Of a DNA stretch of 64,000 nucleotides, positions 1 through 16,614 are shown in pieces. The position numbers and the translations under genes are program-made. The stretch comes from Pezizomycotina sp. ARF18. Taxonomy: Eukaryota > Ascomycota. A model generated the notes under the pieces. It made no database searches. It was given only the letters and a program-made list of their open reading frames with translations, and was not told the origin of the DNA. The stretch lies in assembly GCA_002224055.1 (NCBI GenBank), contig AZLU01000004.1:387405-451404 (forward strand), in the 5' to 3' direction. Position 1 is the first letter of the stretch, and the number at the start of each line of letters is the position of its first letter.

Positions 1-423
1 TCGGGAGGTTACAATTCCGCTCATATATAGTGCCTAGTATTGATATATCGGTAAGGTTTCCTTCTCTTCTCGACAGTTTCATTTTACACTTTTGTGTTAC
101 CTTTGTGTTCTGGAAGCATTTTTTAATGTCCATGTGCTCCTGCAAAAACGTGACATGGACATGGTACTAATCGCTGTATCCTCTCGCTCTTCAACACTAT
201 CTTCTTTGTCTCTCTTCTCTTCGTTTTCAACAGGTCAATGACAATCGCAAATACCATTTGAATCACCAATTTCATTTTTCTAACGAGTTTCATTTTTCAT
301 TCTTTTTTAGATCGGAAGCTGCGCCGTAGCTGAGAGGAGCCTTTCCCTACCTGAAACCCTCATTACATCTCCAGAAACGTCCTAGTCCTTCTTTCCCCAG
401 TTTACCGAAATCAGTTTACACCA
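1..423 (+). other. upstream region of the ankyrin-type gene
   Basis: No open frame of note. A possible splice donor (GTAAGG, near 50) and a pyrimidine-rich stretch ending in TTTTTTAG at about 311 could be intron borders, so the first exon of the following gene may lie here or beyond the left edge. This is inference; no coding segment upstream of 311 was recognised. Confidence 0.3.
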
Positions 424-3400
424 ATGGCCGTGGACGTCATACCACCGATCTCCATTCCAGGAAGTCGCCTCAAAGAATTAGGCCGCAAATGGAACGTCTC
501 GCTGCTCCGCCTACCAACACTACAACCACCGCGATCCCACGCGCTTCGCTACCGAACGACGAACACGTGCCCGAACTCATCCTCCAGCTCCGCAATGCCT
601 CGCCGAAGCACAAAGAAATCCTCTGACCCTCAAGGGCGTCTTCACAGAAGAAACCGAAGGCCGGATCCGTTTCGTCGAATGCACCTGGGGAAGCGTGCGG
701 TGCCATTGCGTCGAAATTGAGGGCGGGGTTCTCGGGCGTATAGAACGCGTTTGAGTATGGAGCTCAGAGCCGCTCACAAGGCGTGGTTAGTATCAACGTT
801 CCGAAGATGCGGAAGAGCGAGGAGCCCGACGTCTTACGGTCGCAAAATTTACAAAGGGCGTAGCGCACGGCTTGACGGATGTAGTGCGCGTATTAAGTTC
901 TCGGGAGTAACCAGGCGAACTCAATGCTGCGTTGTCGGTGGGGTTAGTAGTGGGTTTAGGGAATATCGTGGATATTACTTACGGACGGAGCTGATGGAAC
1001 GCTTATCCGGATTTTTTTCGATAGGGTCCAAGCTGCTGGCGGTGGAGTTGTGGAGCTACTGCTACGCGCGCCGAAACGATCAGTGGGGATCGAGCAACAG
1101 GTGCTCTACAGCTTGCGTTACTGTCAAAATCGAAGAGGATGGGCACTGTTGACGGCGTACACGCGAATTTACTCGAGAGCGCGAAGCCTTACAAGCCGCT
1201 GTAAGAGCAAAGATGTCGGTTTAACGCTTGGCATCCTGCTCAGCAAGACGCCAGAATGGGATTCGCTATTAGGGCCCGCGCTAGATCCAATTGGTAGCAG
1301 AAGCATGGGATTCGTCACGTTCGGAGAAGGAGGCATTGATTGAGGTATCCTTTGCGCCGGAAGAACGGGGAAAACGTCTCAGCAACTCTTGTAAAGGCTG
1401 TTAGGGAACGGAACGTACCGATTGTACGGTTACTCGTTTCACACGGGGCTTCGGTAAATTATTTACAGCGGACGCACTTAAGGAGGCGGTATCGTCGCAC
1501 GATGTGATCTACTACGGATAATCTGCAAGAAAACCACAGCCGAAATATCTTGCAACGCACTCATACACGCCGTCAAGGAAGACAGAGTCGTCTCGTGTCA
1601 CTGCTATTACAAGCGGGTGCGTCGGCAGACTACAAGACGCCGCAGCGGTGCAAATAGCGGTTAAACAAAGACCGGAAATATCGAAATCTGCTACTAAGCG
1701 GGAAGCCAAATGCAACGCTACAAAAGGGCTTTAGTTGTATAAGAACACACCATCGACGCAGTACGCAATAACAAAATTATTCGTGGATTGCGGCATCAGC
1801 GGCGCCGTCGTCGATACGGCTTTCATCGAAGCTTTATCGAACAATACGTTATCACGGAATCTAGACCTGATATCACTTCTTGCGACGATCACGGATGTGG
1901 ATTACAACGATGGGAATGTTTACGTATTTCGGCCGGACAAGGCGATTTGGAAACGCTGAAGAAGCTGTTAGATCGGAAACCTTCCGTCCAATCGGTATCT
2001 TCCGCCATTTTGCCAGCGATGAAGTGTAACGATTTGTAACACAATTCAAGATGGTTCATGTCTCCTCAATAGTGGCGCGGCGGGCGAAAATGTCGCGGAA
2101 GCCCTGCTTGAAGCAATTGATATCGAAGCCAAAGCTGATTCGAAGAACCTCGACCTCATACGGATGCTCTTGAAATCGAACGCGGACGTGAACTACAAAA
2201 AAGGTGAAGCAATAGAGAAGGCAGTACGTACGGCGAGTAGCATATTACAGCTTATCGTTGTGTTCGGAAAACCTACCATCGAGTCTGTAGACCGTTCTTT
2301 GCCGGTTGCCATCGGAATGAAAGACCGGAAGGATAGAGTTTTGCCAATCGAATTACTATTGAAGAACGAGGCCAGTCAGTATATTCTCGACCGATGTTTG
2401 ATACAAGAGCTGGAGACGCGCAAAACGGATATGCGGCTGTCGTTAGCTACTATTGGAGAAAAATGCCAGCGTGGAATACGAAAATGGAAAAGCGTTGCAG
2501 TATACTGTTCTTTCGAGCAATACAGAGCTCCTGGATATGTTCATCGCACGAAAGCCGCCAATGGAGATACTGGAGATTGCGTTCCGCTTGCGATACGGTT
2601 AAGTGGGAATGAGCGGTTTGCGATAGTACGAAAGTTTTTAGAGGCTGGGTTACGGGGTGAAGCGATTGATAAGGCGCTTGCCGAGGGGTGAAGCAGAAAC
2701 CCGTACCGAGGACCTGTGTAAGCTGCTGTTGGAGTTCGATGTTTCGCTCGACTTTAACGGCGGTGAAGCAGTAGTACCGCAGCAGAGTCCGGTGACCTCG
2801 AGGTATTAAAGGAGTTACTGGCGAAAGGGCCCTCGGAAGCTAGTCTTTCATCTACTTCAAATCGGCGTTGTGGCTGAAGAATCGCAGCCACAGTTTGACG
2901 TTATGAACCTCCTCCTGACGGCGAAGATGAGCGAGGAAGACGTCGGCGTAGGATTGATATACCTCGTCAAGGAAGAGCCGTATGACGTCAAGCTCATAAA
3001 GCTAATGCTTGAGCGCGGCGCGACCGTGGATACCAATGGTGGCGAGAGCGTACGGTTCGCAGCGGAGAATGGTCGCGTGGAGATACTGGGACTGTTAATG
3101 ACCGAAAGCCATCAGCGGCAACGCTAGCATCTGCGTTCCCCTGCGCGCTTGAGCTTCGCGTACCAGAATTACGGCTCCGTGTGACGCGAATGCTACTCGA
3201 GGCCGGACTCACAGGCGACGGTCTCGACGCCGCTCTCGTCCGCTGTCTAAAAGAAACGACCCGTGACCCACGCTTAGTAAAGCTGCTTCTAGACCACAAC
3301 GCATCCGTCAACTACAACAACGGCGAATCCCTCCAAGTCGCAGCGCAGAACGGCGAAGCATCTCTCCTCGAAGCACTAATGTCTAAAAGCCAATGCAGAA

Positions 3401-5494
3401 ATCCATCGCGTACGCATTACGTACCTGTTCATGGCGAAAGTTGCCGAGAAGGGGTTACTTCCCATGCTCAACAGCTTTCTGGAGAGGGAGCCGGACGTTA
3501 ATATGAGCATCCAGACTGCGAGCCGTTGATATTCATGTGCATGAGGTCGCACCCGCGGAGTCCGCGGCTATTACAGGTATTGCTGGATAAGGGTTGTAGA
3601 GTCGACCAGGGATTCCTACGTTATCAATGAGAAGAACGGGGTGGAGTACGTCACACCGTTATTGTGGGCGCTTTATCAAAGGCAGGATATGATTAGTACG
3701 GCGGTTATCTGTACGCTGATACGTGCGGAGGTACGTTATCTCTTACATTCTTTGGTGGTTGTGGTTATTTTTTTTCTTCTCGTGCATTCTTCAACTTCGC
3801 CATTCGATTTTTTTTTCTACCTTACTTGCATACTATAAATATAGCCCATCTTACTTCCGTGAAGAATTGCCGTCTCTTTTTTCCCCTCTCTCCATGTATA
3901 TTTGGATGTGCAGAGTACAACTAACAATGCTCGCCGTAGCAAACCCTTCCTTCCGCGCCGCCTCCGCAAGACCCCCTACTCCTTGCATCCGAACATTCCC
4001 GCCATACTGTCCTCGCAGAATTACTCTCCCGCACGACGCCATCGTCGATAACGACCGAAGACTCCCACGGCTTCACGCCGCTGGTTATGCCTCCCACAAC
4101 GGCGACATGAAGACCATGAACATGCTCATCGACGCCGGCGCACCCCGAGACGACGGTAGCATCCACGAAGCAGCGAAGGAACTACACGTTGATGCGGTAC
4201 GATTGTTATTAAGGAACGGACACAGTCCGGATACCCGTCCCGTTACATCTAGGTCATACAGCGCTAGCGGAGGTTTGTTTATGGAGTAGGTGCGGCGACC
4301 CCGTCCGGTTAAAGGAGACCGTCAGGGCGCTCTTCGACGGAGACGTACTCGGGAAAGTAAACGGCGCGGACATCAGCATCACCACCGACGGGAAATCGAT
4401 AATTCTACTAGCGCTCGATAACAGCGATAATCCGTACGCCATGCTAAAAGCCGTTCTAGAATGCGGAGCGTGGAAGACGTTAACGAAGAGTATAACCGCT
4501 ATATTGACAGTAAGACGAATTTGTCTATGACCGGCGAATTACGTTAAAGCGTACTGTTCCGGACGGATTAAGAATTGGGAGGACGTGGTAGGGATGCTTA
4601 AGCACCATAGGTGTAAGGATGTTTTATACGCGCTCGAGGGTCCGCAGCCGAGTAATTTTCGGGGCGCGGGTATATCGTTGAAGCGGAACGGGTACGGAAG
4701 GCGGAAGCGGAAGCTGTAGCGGCGTTGGAAAGGCGGCATGCGATGGCACTACGCCACGAGCGGGAGGCGGCGGAGCAGAAGGCGTCGCTGGACCACGCTA
4801 AGCACGAGCAGGAGATAAAACTCCGCGAGGACGCTGAGAAGCGACTATTAGCGGCGCAGAACGCGGAGCATAGAGCTAGACTTGCGCGGTCTGAGGATTG
4901 CGAAGAGGAAAAATTGGCGGAGAGAGGGAGGCGGAGGTTGGGAGAGGAGGATAGCCGAGGCGGAGAGGTTACTTGCGATCGAGAAGGAGAATGAGCGGGA
5001 GAAGAGGGAGACGGCGCGGAGGTTGCGAGGCTCGAGAGGATTGGAAGGGAGGAGGCGGAGGCGTTAGTAAGAGGGAGCATCAGAGGCAGATGGCGCTGGT
5101 GCAGGCGCAGATCGAGCTGGGGAGGGTGCAGGCGAAGGCGGGCACTCGTGATGTGTGTGTGGTACCTGAGGGGGCAGGGTTGGAGTTGTTGATGGGATTT
5201 TATATCATGGCGTTTTTCTTGTTTTATATTGGATTTTGGATATTGAGTCTGTGGATGGTGGATATTTTGGAAATGTCTACTGTTTATGATCTCGGCGTTC
5301 TTTTTTCTGTTACTTTTTATCAGATTGACGACAGTTCAAATCATAGCGATGGGTATTTAGTGCGTTCTAGTGTATACAAAATTTCCTCTTTTTTTTTTCT
5401 TTCTCATTCGGTCTCACTCACTGCTATACAGACAGTCAAAAAGATTGTTCAATTTTCCTTACTCTTTCGTTCATCACGTCATGTCTCTTTTTGA
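424..5494 (+). CDS. large ankyrin-type repeat protein with C-terminal coiled coil (frame-broken)
   Basis: The span encodes, in alternating frames, repeated units of the form LLL-x-x-x-A-x-V-(N/D)-(Y/T)-x-x-G-E-(S/A), for example around 2164-2240, 2985-3090 and 3195-3390. Each is followed by a helix such as AAENGRVEILGLLM or AAQNGEASLLEALM. This is the pattern of the large fungal ankyrin-like proteins with many 35-40 residue helical repeats, which act as protein-binding scaffolds. An intron probably interrupts it at 3731-3913. The 4690-5120 part is rich in E, R, K and A (ALERRHAMALRHEREAAEQK and following) and should form a long coiled coil. A hydrophobic stretch follows at about 5195-5265, but it may be 3' flank read in the wrong frame. 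Spliced size is near 1,600 residues. At least ten frame changes break the gene, so it is either a pseudogene or sequence with indel errors. The start is uncertain: the ATG at 424 is not in frame with the first recognisable coding part (about 500-740). No function beyond binding can be assigned. Confidence 0.72.
3731..3913 (+). other. probable intron in the ankyrin-type gene
   Basis: GTACGT donor after GCGGAG and a GTGCAG acceptor, with a T-rich interior and several stops in all frames. Ankyrin-like coding sequence resumes after it. It is longer than the other introns in the window (183 nt). Confidence 0.5.
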
Positions 5495-8400
5495 AAGTCA
5501 AGATAAGTATACCACCGTGCAGCGCGCGCTGGTGTATATGTATAGGGTAGACTTACGAAATTGTTAAGAAAAATGAGTACATGGCTACGAACGACAGCTT
5601 GCAAATAAAACATTGGTTATCTTTTTGAAAAGAACCCTTTTTCGTTGCATTTTCTACCTTAGTATAAATGTTATAGATGTTATTCCTTTATGAAAAAAAA
5701 AAAATTTGTTAATAATATTAATATATATAATGAGAAATGCATTCTACTCCGAATATCCCCCCGACGGCGAGGTTACTTGCTAAGAGAGCTAAACTCTAGC
5801 ACAAGCCAAAAAGAATTACCAAAGCTGCTAAGATCTCGGGGCCCGCGAAGAGGTTTTGAGCTCCTCGTCCGTTTACTTATTCATTTACACCCGTTCTGAT
5901 GCGCAACTACTGAGGTCGGCGATTTAACTATTCCCAAATAGAAGTCAAGGACGGCGAGGGGTAGATAGATCGAAGATATCAAGGCTGAACCCCGCGCCAC
6001 CGATATCGGAGTAGGACCTTTTTCTTTTCTTTTTTTTTTTTTTTTTCCAAACTAATGTAGATGGATGACTCCTAGCTCTCTTGCGTGAAATGGCGATCTT
6101 TGAAGCTCCCTTCCTGTAGTTTCGAGAATGTATGAAAAGATCTTTTACTCAGCTTTGAACTTCGAAGGGCAATCCGAATTGCTGACCTTACTACCATTTA
6201 ATTCGGCTTTGGTCAAATCTCGATCGATGGACATCCCCAATTCAATTCGCAAATCACGAAAAGCCCCGGAATGAATTATTCCGTAGTTAGCAATTGGAAC
6301 GTAGTTACTAGTAGCCCAGCTAGACAAAGTATTCGTCCTGAATAAGGTTTCTCTTCGACGTTTTTTTTTTTTTTTCCAATCCAGGATATTCCATGACACA
6401 TTTAGTGATATCTTTTGCCATTTCGCCATTTGCCAATTCTCGGTTCGTCGCACAAAAGCGTTATGTTTATCTGTATGACCACCACGTATCCCGGCCGGCC
6501 CGCTGAAGCCGTAAAAAAACTTAATCATTACTGCATTTAACGTCTGACATGAGACGTTATCCCTCCACCCCATCTCTCTCCTCCGGGTTGTTTTTGCTTG
6601 GCCAGTGGAACAGGATACGAAGGAGTAGTTCTGGCATGTTATATGTGCGTATGTTGTACTGACCGCACGCCTCGGCGATTTAAACGTAGTGTTATGGGGG
6701 TTATTATCACGAGAGCATGTAAGTAGTTTTGGAAGCGGGAAGACGGAGGAAGGGAAGGGGGAGTTATAGGGCATGGAGCATGGGGGGGGGGGTTGATATA
6801 AGGCATGGTGACTTTATGTGATTCTCTGCAGGCATGGGTTGATATAACGGCATGGGGGTTTGACATAAAGTAAGGAAAGAGGTAGGTGGGGAAAGATCGG
6901 TATCAAAGTCTTGGAGAATATTGGGTTTTTGGTCGAATGGGGGAATTCGATAAGTTATTGCGAATTGAATTGCTGATAATAAAGAATCGCAGGGTGGTAA
7001 TGTAGTGTAGTAGTTCAACTGGGAAGCTTACTCTTCGGCCGCCCTTTGGATGGACAACGTGATTGAAGTGGTGTCAAATCAAATAACGATGAGACGAACC
7101 GAGAATCGAGATGACGGGCTAGTAGCTAGTGCGAAGATGTCACGATCGCATCGAGAACGCCTGACGACGTGGGAAGGTCACGGTTGTAAACAGTGGAAAG
7201 GAATGCACGATGACGGCCGGGCGTAAGCAATGTTTCAAAATTACTTACTTTCGAAACGCGCCTCCTCCTAAAAAAAAAAAAAAAGAAAAAAAAAAAGGAT
7301 AAAATGGAACGAAGATAACAAACTTGGCGTCCGGAGGTTTTTTTTTTTTTTTTTTGACAATGCATGGAAGCATCTCATGGAACAATATTTCCACGATCTC
7401 CGAGAGGGGTCTGCATGTGTGAACAAAACGGAACCTTTTTCCATTGCTTATTCGAGTATGAGACAACTAATAGGATATCTCGCAGGATATAATATCCAGT
7501 ATCCACTTTCGGCCGCCTAGAGTTGCAAAAAATTTGTGAGATTCGAATTTGTTAGAAATTTCGATCCAAGAACGAGATCCGAAACGGCCGCTTAAAGCAA
7601 TACAAAAGAGAGACCTTAGACGCCTGGAGAATAAAAAAAAGTAAAGGATTAACGTGATCGTCATCGCCGGAAAGGAAGTGTAAGACGTTCGAAGCGGCGA
7701 AGCGGTTATTGTTGCTCGAGGACGGTTGATCTTCAGGGTTCTTTTTGCTGAAAGTCATGGCTAAGCATGGGTGCCTGCAATGCTGAGGCTCTTGGAATTT
7801 TCTGGACTTCGGTCTTTGTTAGATATCCTTCAGGGCCAACCTTGCGATTCCCGTGTTCGCAATTCCTAGGGGGACGAGAGAAAAAGGAAAGAAGAATAAC
7901 ATTAAATTTTTTTTAGGGCTTGAAAATTTGAAAACAGCGAAGCCAAAAAAAAAAAAAAAAAAAAAGAATCTTCATGAGAGCGAGTGTTGGACCGGCGACC
8001 GACGAGCCGAGATACATAGCCAAACAACTTCAACAGCCGAAATGAATCTTCAACATGGCAATTATTAATAGAGTGAGTATGTTAAAAAAAAAAACAAAAA
8101 AAAAAAGTTAAAGCGTGATCGCGATCGTTGAGAGATAAGAGAAAAAAGTTATCACAAGGAATATAAATCCTATATAATCGAAACCAATATATCAGTAATA
8201 TTTCTTTTTATAAATATAGCAAAGAGTTTATGCGTGAAACCAAAATTTCTTGGTAAATTTCATGTCCTTACGGTTTCGTCATGGATTGGCCGCATGCCTG
8301 CCAAAACATCAAAATTACCATCTCACAGAAAGCTGCGTCATCCAGGGTTGCAAGGCTTGACATGTTGCAGATGGGGAAATGGGGAGGGAAGAGACAACGG

Positions 8401-10034
8401 ATCGGTGATACTGTACATTTGGTAATCTTCACCACATCCATTTTCAGCAAATCTGTTCAACGACTGAGTAAAAAGAGACTGCTTTTGGGAAGGAGGAGCG
8501 CAGTTTTTTTCTGCACACCCCCAACCGATTGAATCAGAACTACCATGCTGTAGATTCCAATGAGAGGATTGGTCCGCAAATAGCAGAAAACACGGAGATA
8601 GAATCCATTCTACATCCACTATCTAATCCAGGTGCTGCTATTTCGGTTGCTGGAGACAGAAGCGAAATGCACGCCGTTTCTTTTTATTAGCGCCGAAAGG
8701 CTTCGAGGGACCGGCAGCTCAAGGTTATAGTGGTCATCATGGTGGTGTCAGCATTTCTTTTATCCAAAAGCAAGGAAAGCACGCGCAGTTTGGATTTCAC
8801 GAAAGGCGAGGGGTATGCAAGCTCCTCCAATTGCAGCTTGCAGCGGACCACGGAGGAGGATATCCGCACTTAACCCATCCTCTCCTTGTATTTCAATTGC
8901 CTTAAAGTTAAGTAGCAACACCTCCGTGGGGGGGGGGGGTGTTGGTAAAGTTGGTGACTGGTAGGGCCGCCGCGACACTGGGAAACTCCATCTCCGTGGA
9001 TTTTGAGGGGTATACAGTGTGGGATGGCTGCCTGCATTTCGTTTAATATAGTTTTTCGCAGGTTGCGTGCTTGTCAGTTGCATACAATTTGCGACTGGCG
9101 ACTTATCAGTAAAAGCGCAAATGTACACCAAGAGAGAATTTGTTGAGGGTAAAAAGAGAACCGAAAAGCTTTAGGTAGGGCTGTGGAGGGTGAAATGATG
9201 GAGAACGGAGGAGAGTGCTATCTTGGAGATATTCGTTTCTTTTTTGTTTCCCGGAATAGCAGAATAGAGAAGAGAAGAGAGAATGCAATGGAAATTTTGC
9301 TCGACTCCCAATCACTGCCGTGCCTTTCGTACTCGTAATGTTTGTAGTAGGGTTAATAAGTGCTCTGGTGCGACCGACCCCGCGGAGTACCTTGCATTTT
9401 GAGGTAATCAAGAAGTCAATCCTTTCTTGAAACGTCTTGGGAGCGTTGTTTCTCAAGGCTTGAAATCCAAAAAGGCCTAGGCATCTCCGCAAGATATAAA
9501 ACCTGAGCGAATACAACTTTCCCATCTTTGAAAGGATAGGCCGTGTAGCACTGTGAGTCGTCTCCAAAGGAACGGAAAGGACAGATTGAAAAGAATACTC
9601 AAGTATATTAAATTAATAACGGAAGGAATTAAGCTACAGTTGAAGCTTGAATAAGATCGTATCGCCATTTGCAATTGCCGCGCTTGGTGAGGGATAAAAC
9701 GAGAAGAGAGAATAAATAGATAAAGAGGAGGGGAAAGGAACAGAAGAGAAGGGAAGAAATAACAATTGATCTCGAAAGAATTATAATTATTATTATAATC
9801 ATCACCATACTTAATTATCACCATACTTACCCCTCGACGTCGGCTTCGATTAATTAATTACTATTTACGCCTTTATATCGCAAGAGGTAAATATTGACAG
9901 GACAGTCAAAAATATTCCTATCTCCATATTAATCCAACGCGTTTGAGCAATATTAAAGAACAATATATATTATTATTATTTATTTTGCCTGCGAAACTTC
10001 AACATTTATTAACATTTCATATAAGGCAAGCAAG

Positions 10035-10065
<31 letters not shown>

Positions 10066-10400
10066 TTCAGTAATCATCACCATTAACCGTTCATTTAACC
10101 TGCAATACTGTTTTTCCCTTATATATAAATTATCTCTCAATTTCATTTATTATTGAGGAGCAAGTTCTGTTAGTTCGCATTGTCTAAGCATAAACAGAGT
10201 AAAAAAAGAAAAACCAATTTCCCTTTCTTCGCTGTTTTGGCTGTTTTGGCTGTCTGACCTCTTTCGGTGTTTCACTCTGTTTCCCTTTGAAAGAGCTTAG
10301 AAGCTAGAAAAAAAATTTTTTTTTTTTTTTTCAATTTTTACTCAAAGGACAAACAAATAAAATTCGACCACCTCCCCATCATCAACCCTTTCATCATCGT
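5495..10400. other. intergenic region, no gene recognised
   Basis: Contains many A or T homopolymers (near 6030, 6361, 7270, 7340, 7947, 8081), G runs at about 6781 and 8930, and a TA microsatellite. Short open frames are scattered on both strands but none has a recognisable domain or a coding-like run longer than about 60 codons. Parts of 6.1-9.6 kb lack homopolymers between the tracts and may be old eroded repeats. Confidence 0.5.
10039..10065. repeat. (TA)13 microsatellite
   Basis: Thirteen consecutive TA dinucleotides between an AAGG and a TTTCAG flank. Confidence 0.95.
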
Positions 10401-12408
10401 CATTTATTCATCCTCCAATTCACATCACGAGCTCTCGAAGGCGTTTTGCTCGCTGGAAGACCGTTTTATCCAATCACTGCCAATCAATCATCGCCTTTTT
10501 TGAGCCCTTTCCCCAGATCTCGATCATTCCTACCGCTAATCACTTTGGCTTCGAAGATCAAAAAGATCGTCATTCAAGGTATCGTCGCCCGGTGACGGAG
10601 TATTTGCCCCGGAAAATAACCTTCGGGGACCACGTTCTGTGGAGCTGTCGAGTACTGCCTTTAATTAAAATCTACGCCGACTCACTACCGACTACCGAAC
10701 CACCGACCACTGGTTTTCTAGAAAGGCTGCAGGCTGCAGGCTCCCAGCCAGGGCATCAGACATTTATCTCCTGGGTAGGTTTCTTTTGCCTGTCGTGACT
10801 TTTTCCGTCTCCCCTCGTCCCTTTTTTCAATCTGCTCTTTCACTTGCCAGAGTGGGAAACCAAAGAGCTCCATCTCCTTCCTCCAAAAGGCCTCCAAGGG
10901 AGGACCCTTTTTTTTTTCCCAAAGATTATAAGCTATACGTACTCGCTCTATGCATTAGACCCCGCATTATTCAATAATATATCCAATGTTTACGTCTGAA
11001 CAGTCACAAGCTTTTTTTTTCTGTCCTTCCTTCGAGCTCTCCAATTTTACGCTTTTCTTTTCATCCCATTTATTTCACATACACTTGGGCAGAAAAAGCG
11101 GTGTGGGTGTCAAAAAAGTCTCCATTTCCCGGTTCCCAAGAAGCTAAAAAGCTTTGAGAAGATTTGAATGCATTCATTTCAATTCAAGCGTTGAGCACTG
11201 GATATTTTTATTTCCCACACATTTTTATACACTTCGGATATTGCGTTCAGTGTCAAGCGATATCGGCGGAAGAACATTTAAAAGGAATCTCTCGAACAAG
11301 TCTGGACTTTCAAAGCGGTGTGCCAATTCAGAAACGCTAATAAAAACAGCCTTTGTTGTTTCCTTTCTTATTCAGTCATTGTTATTTAGACTTTTTTCCC
11401 CCTAGGAGCAAGGACCCCCTTCACCGAAACTTTCTCCATTCATTACAGGAAATTATTATTATTGCTGCGAGATCAGCTGCGACGCACGAGGAGAAGCATC
11501 GAAGCACACCGACCGACAAAAAAAAAAGAAAAAAAAGAAAAAGCTATATTACCACCCCAGAAGACTAAGGCGGCCCTCTTCCCTGCTTCGCTGCAGACCC
11601 CGCCGCTTGCGACCGCCCATATTTGGACAAACCAGGCTGGAAGAAGGAAGAAAAACGTGCTTTGAGTTATTGGACAGGCGTGTGAGTTCCTTCCCCTCCC
11701 AACCTACCACTCAACCTCTCCCATATAATGAATGATACACACGCATCCTCGGCCGATTCCTAGCCCCGTGTTAGTGGGTACTGGCTGGCTGGCTGGCTAG
11801 CAAACACCGACGCCTATCTTTCATCCCACAAGAAGTTCCAAGGCATCGGTTTAGCCGCACGCCCAGTGCCACCCACGCACGAGTCGCAGGAGGACGGCGC
11901 CGCGAGAGGAGATTAAATTTCCTGTGAACGCCGAAGGGAGGGAGGCACGGAGGATACATTTCACAGCCCTTACGTTAACAACGCATCATTACTATGACCA
12001 TTAGTTATTATTTTTCATATATAATTGACTCCCAAGAAGGGCGAACCAAGAAAAAAGACTGACCACCATTTCCACCAGTATCCATCCTAGTAGGCTCCAG
12101 TAGATTTTACTCTTCTTTCCACCCATTTCTATTCTCTTGTGCGCCGGTGTACGTACTTGTGATTCTTTTACATTTTACTCCAACTAAGAGGTTTGTGTTA
12201 TCTCTCACCTTACTCGAATTTTATTATTGATCTTTTCACTTTCTCCTTTTATTTTTTTTTTTGCCTTGTTTTCATACCTTGAGTCACCCAAATACTAAAG
12301 AGAAAATACCTTTTTTCTATATTTAATATATAATTTTTTATTTTTATTTTTTTTATTATTGTTTGATAAGGTTCCAATTTATAATACGGCGCCTTACAAG
12401 AATAATAA

Positions 12409-12440
<32 letters not shown>

Positions 12441-13158
12441 CGGTCGCATTAATCTTTTTTTTTTTTCCAGATTTTTTTTTTCCAACGGCGACTTGCAACT
12501 CAAAAAGCATTAAACGATAGAAAAAGACTAAAAAAAGGAAATTTTTCTTTTCCTTTCGTTTAATATAACTTTGCTTTCCCCAGCTCTCCTTTGCAAATCC
12601 TTTCTTCTCTTTTTCCTTTCCTTTCCCTTTCCTCCCTGTTCTTCAGAAAATTTCTAAATCTCTCCCCGAACAAGATCTATACTACCATCTATCTATTCAT
12701 TACTAAAGCATTCATCTATCGTCGCCATCAGTCACTCAGAGCAATTGTTGCCTGGCTTTATTAACCCTGCTAACATTTCCTGCTCTGTCTCTCGGAAAAG
12801 ACATTCGAAAAGTCTCCGCGCCACCTAAAAGTTAGCTAATTCTCAAAGCGGCGAATCCTCGCTTGTGAGCTTCGAAGCTTATAAGCTCTGTTCACCCACC
12901 AAAAATTAACATCGTCAAGAAAACCGAAACTGCGAAAAGAAAAAAAAATATTGGATTTGCTGATCTCGACCCAATCTACCTGGCTCCGTCTAAAGAGTAA
13001 ATTGCTCTTGAAAAAACTATACATACGAAGCATTTCCGGGGAACAACCCTTCTTTCTAACTCAAAAGAGTGCAGCTAAAGCAACCGGAGGAGCTTATACT
13101 CCTTCTACTTCTACTTCTCAACCTTTTCGACCTACCTTCTATCATCAACAATAACAAA
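10400..13158 (+). promoter_or_regulatory. long pyrimidine-rich upstream region or leader of the PFK-2/FBPase-2 gene
   Basis: About 2.7 kb of C/T-rich DNA with no recognisable coding region. It contains a T/A-rich block at 12,230-12,480 with long A and T runs, and repeats of TGGC at about 11,788. The last 60 bases before the ATG are C/T/A-rich and end in AACAAA, a typical fungal start context. Such leaders are common for highly expressed fungal metabolic genes. Whether the whole stretch is transcribed, and whether leader introns occur, cannot be seen. Confidence 0.4.
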
Positions 13159-15531
<2,373 letters not shown>

Positions 15532-16566
15532 TATACGGCATTTCCATAATTAATTTCTATAATTGTATTTTTACTTTTGTTGCAAACACTTAATGTCTCC
15601 CGCTCCTTAATAATTTGGGACACTTCAGTTTCAGTACAGATCGATCACTTAATTCCCTTCCCTCTATTCTTTTCTTCGTTCTCGATGAACCGATTTATTC
15701 ACTATTCTTACGTTTTCTTCCATTTCCCATCTCCCATTTTCCGTTTTTCTCTTGTTTTCTTTCGTTGTTCACGTCGGTGTTCCATCGGATATAGGAGTTT
15801 CATGGTTTTTTTTTTTTATGATGGGATGCATCTTATATAATTTTTTTTTCTTATGCAAGAGCAAACTTCTACATTTATTCTGGTTTTCGATTAATATGGG
15901 ATACATTTTATAGATGTTCCTAGAGACGGTTCTCATACATGTTATAAATACTCAACTATAAATTCTTCTTCTCTTCATTTTTTCCCCCTACTACAATGCT
16001 CGGTTCTCTTTGGTAGTTTTCAAGGAGTTAGTTTTGATTTGCCTAATGTTTTCAGTTATTCTTCGAGTTATAGTTCATGGGTTTTTTTCTTTGGACGATT
16101 TCCTTTTAGCTTTCCTTAACGCAATGATATACAGAAAGAAATGATTCTATCATCAGATGGTGGAGTAAAAAGATGTATATAATACTATTCTTACATAAAA
16201 ATAAAAGTTTTAATGTGATTGAATATCTTAGCAAATCATTTGGTTTCCGCTTTCTACATAGTTGAAAAGAACTGCTTGGAATCGCTGTGAACACTGAAGT
16301 AATTTTTTTTTTCCCCCGATAAGCAAGAATTCCACAAAAAAAAAAAAAAAAAACGCTTCCGCGACTTTTCCAACACAAATGAATAACAAATACCCAAATT
16401 CTGAACAAAAATATCAATGTCAACTAACCCTTACATCAAGGAATATCCCATCATAAATATTTGTTATTATACCACGCAATCAAATTCATTTAACGCCTTG
16501 AGATTCTAACCAGGTAGCGGAGTTGGTTTCTGGCGTGAAGTATCATACCACTACCCGTGAACCACG

Positions 16567-16614
<48 letters not shown>

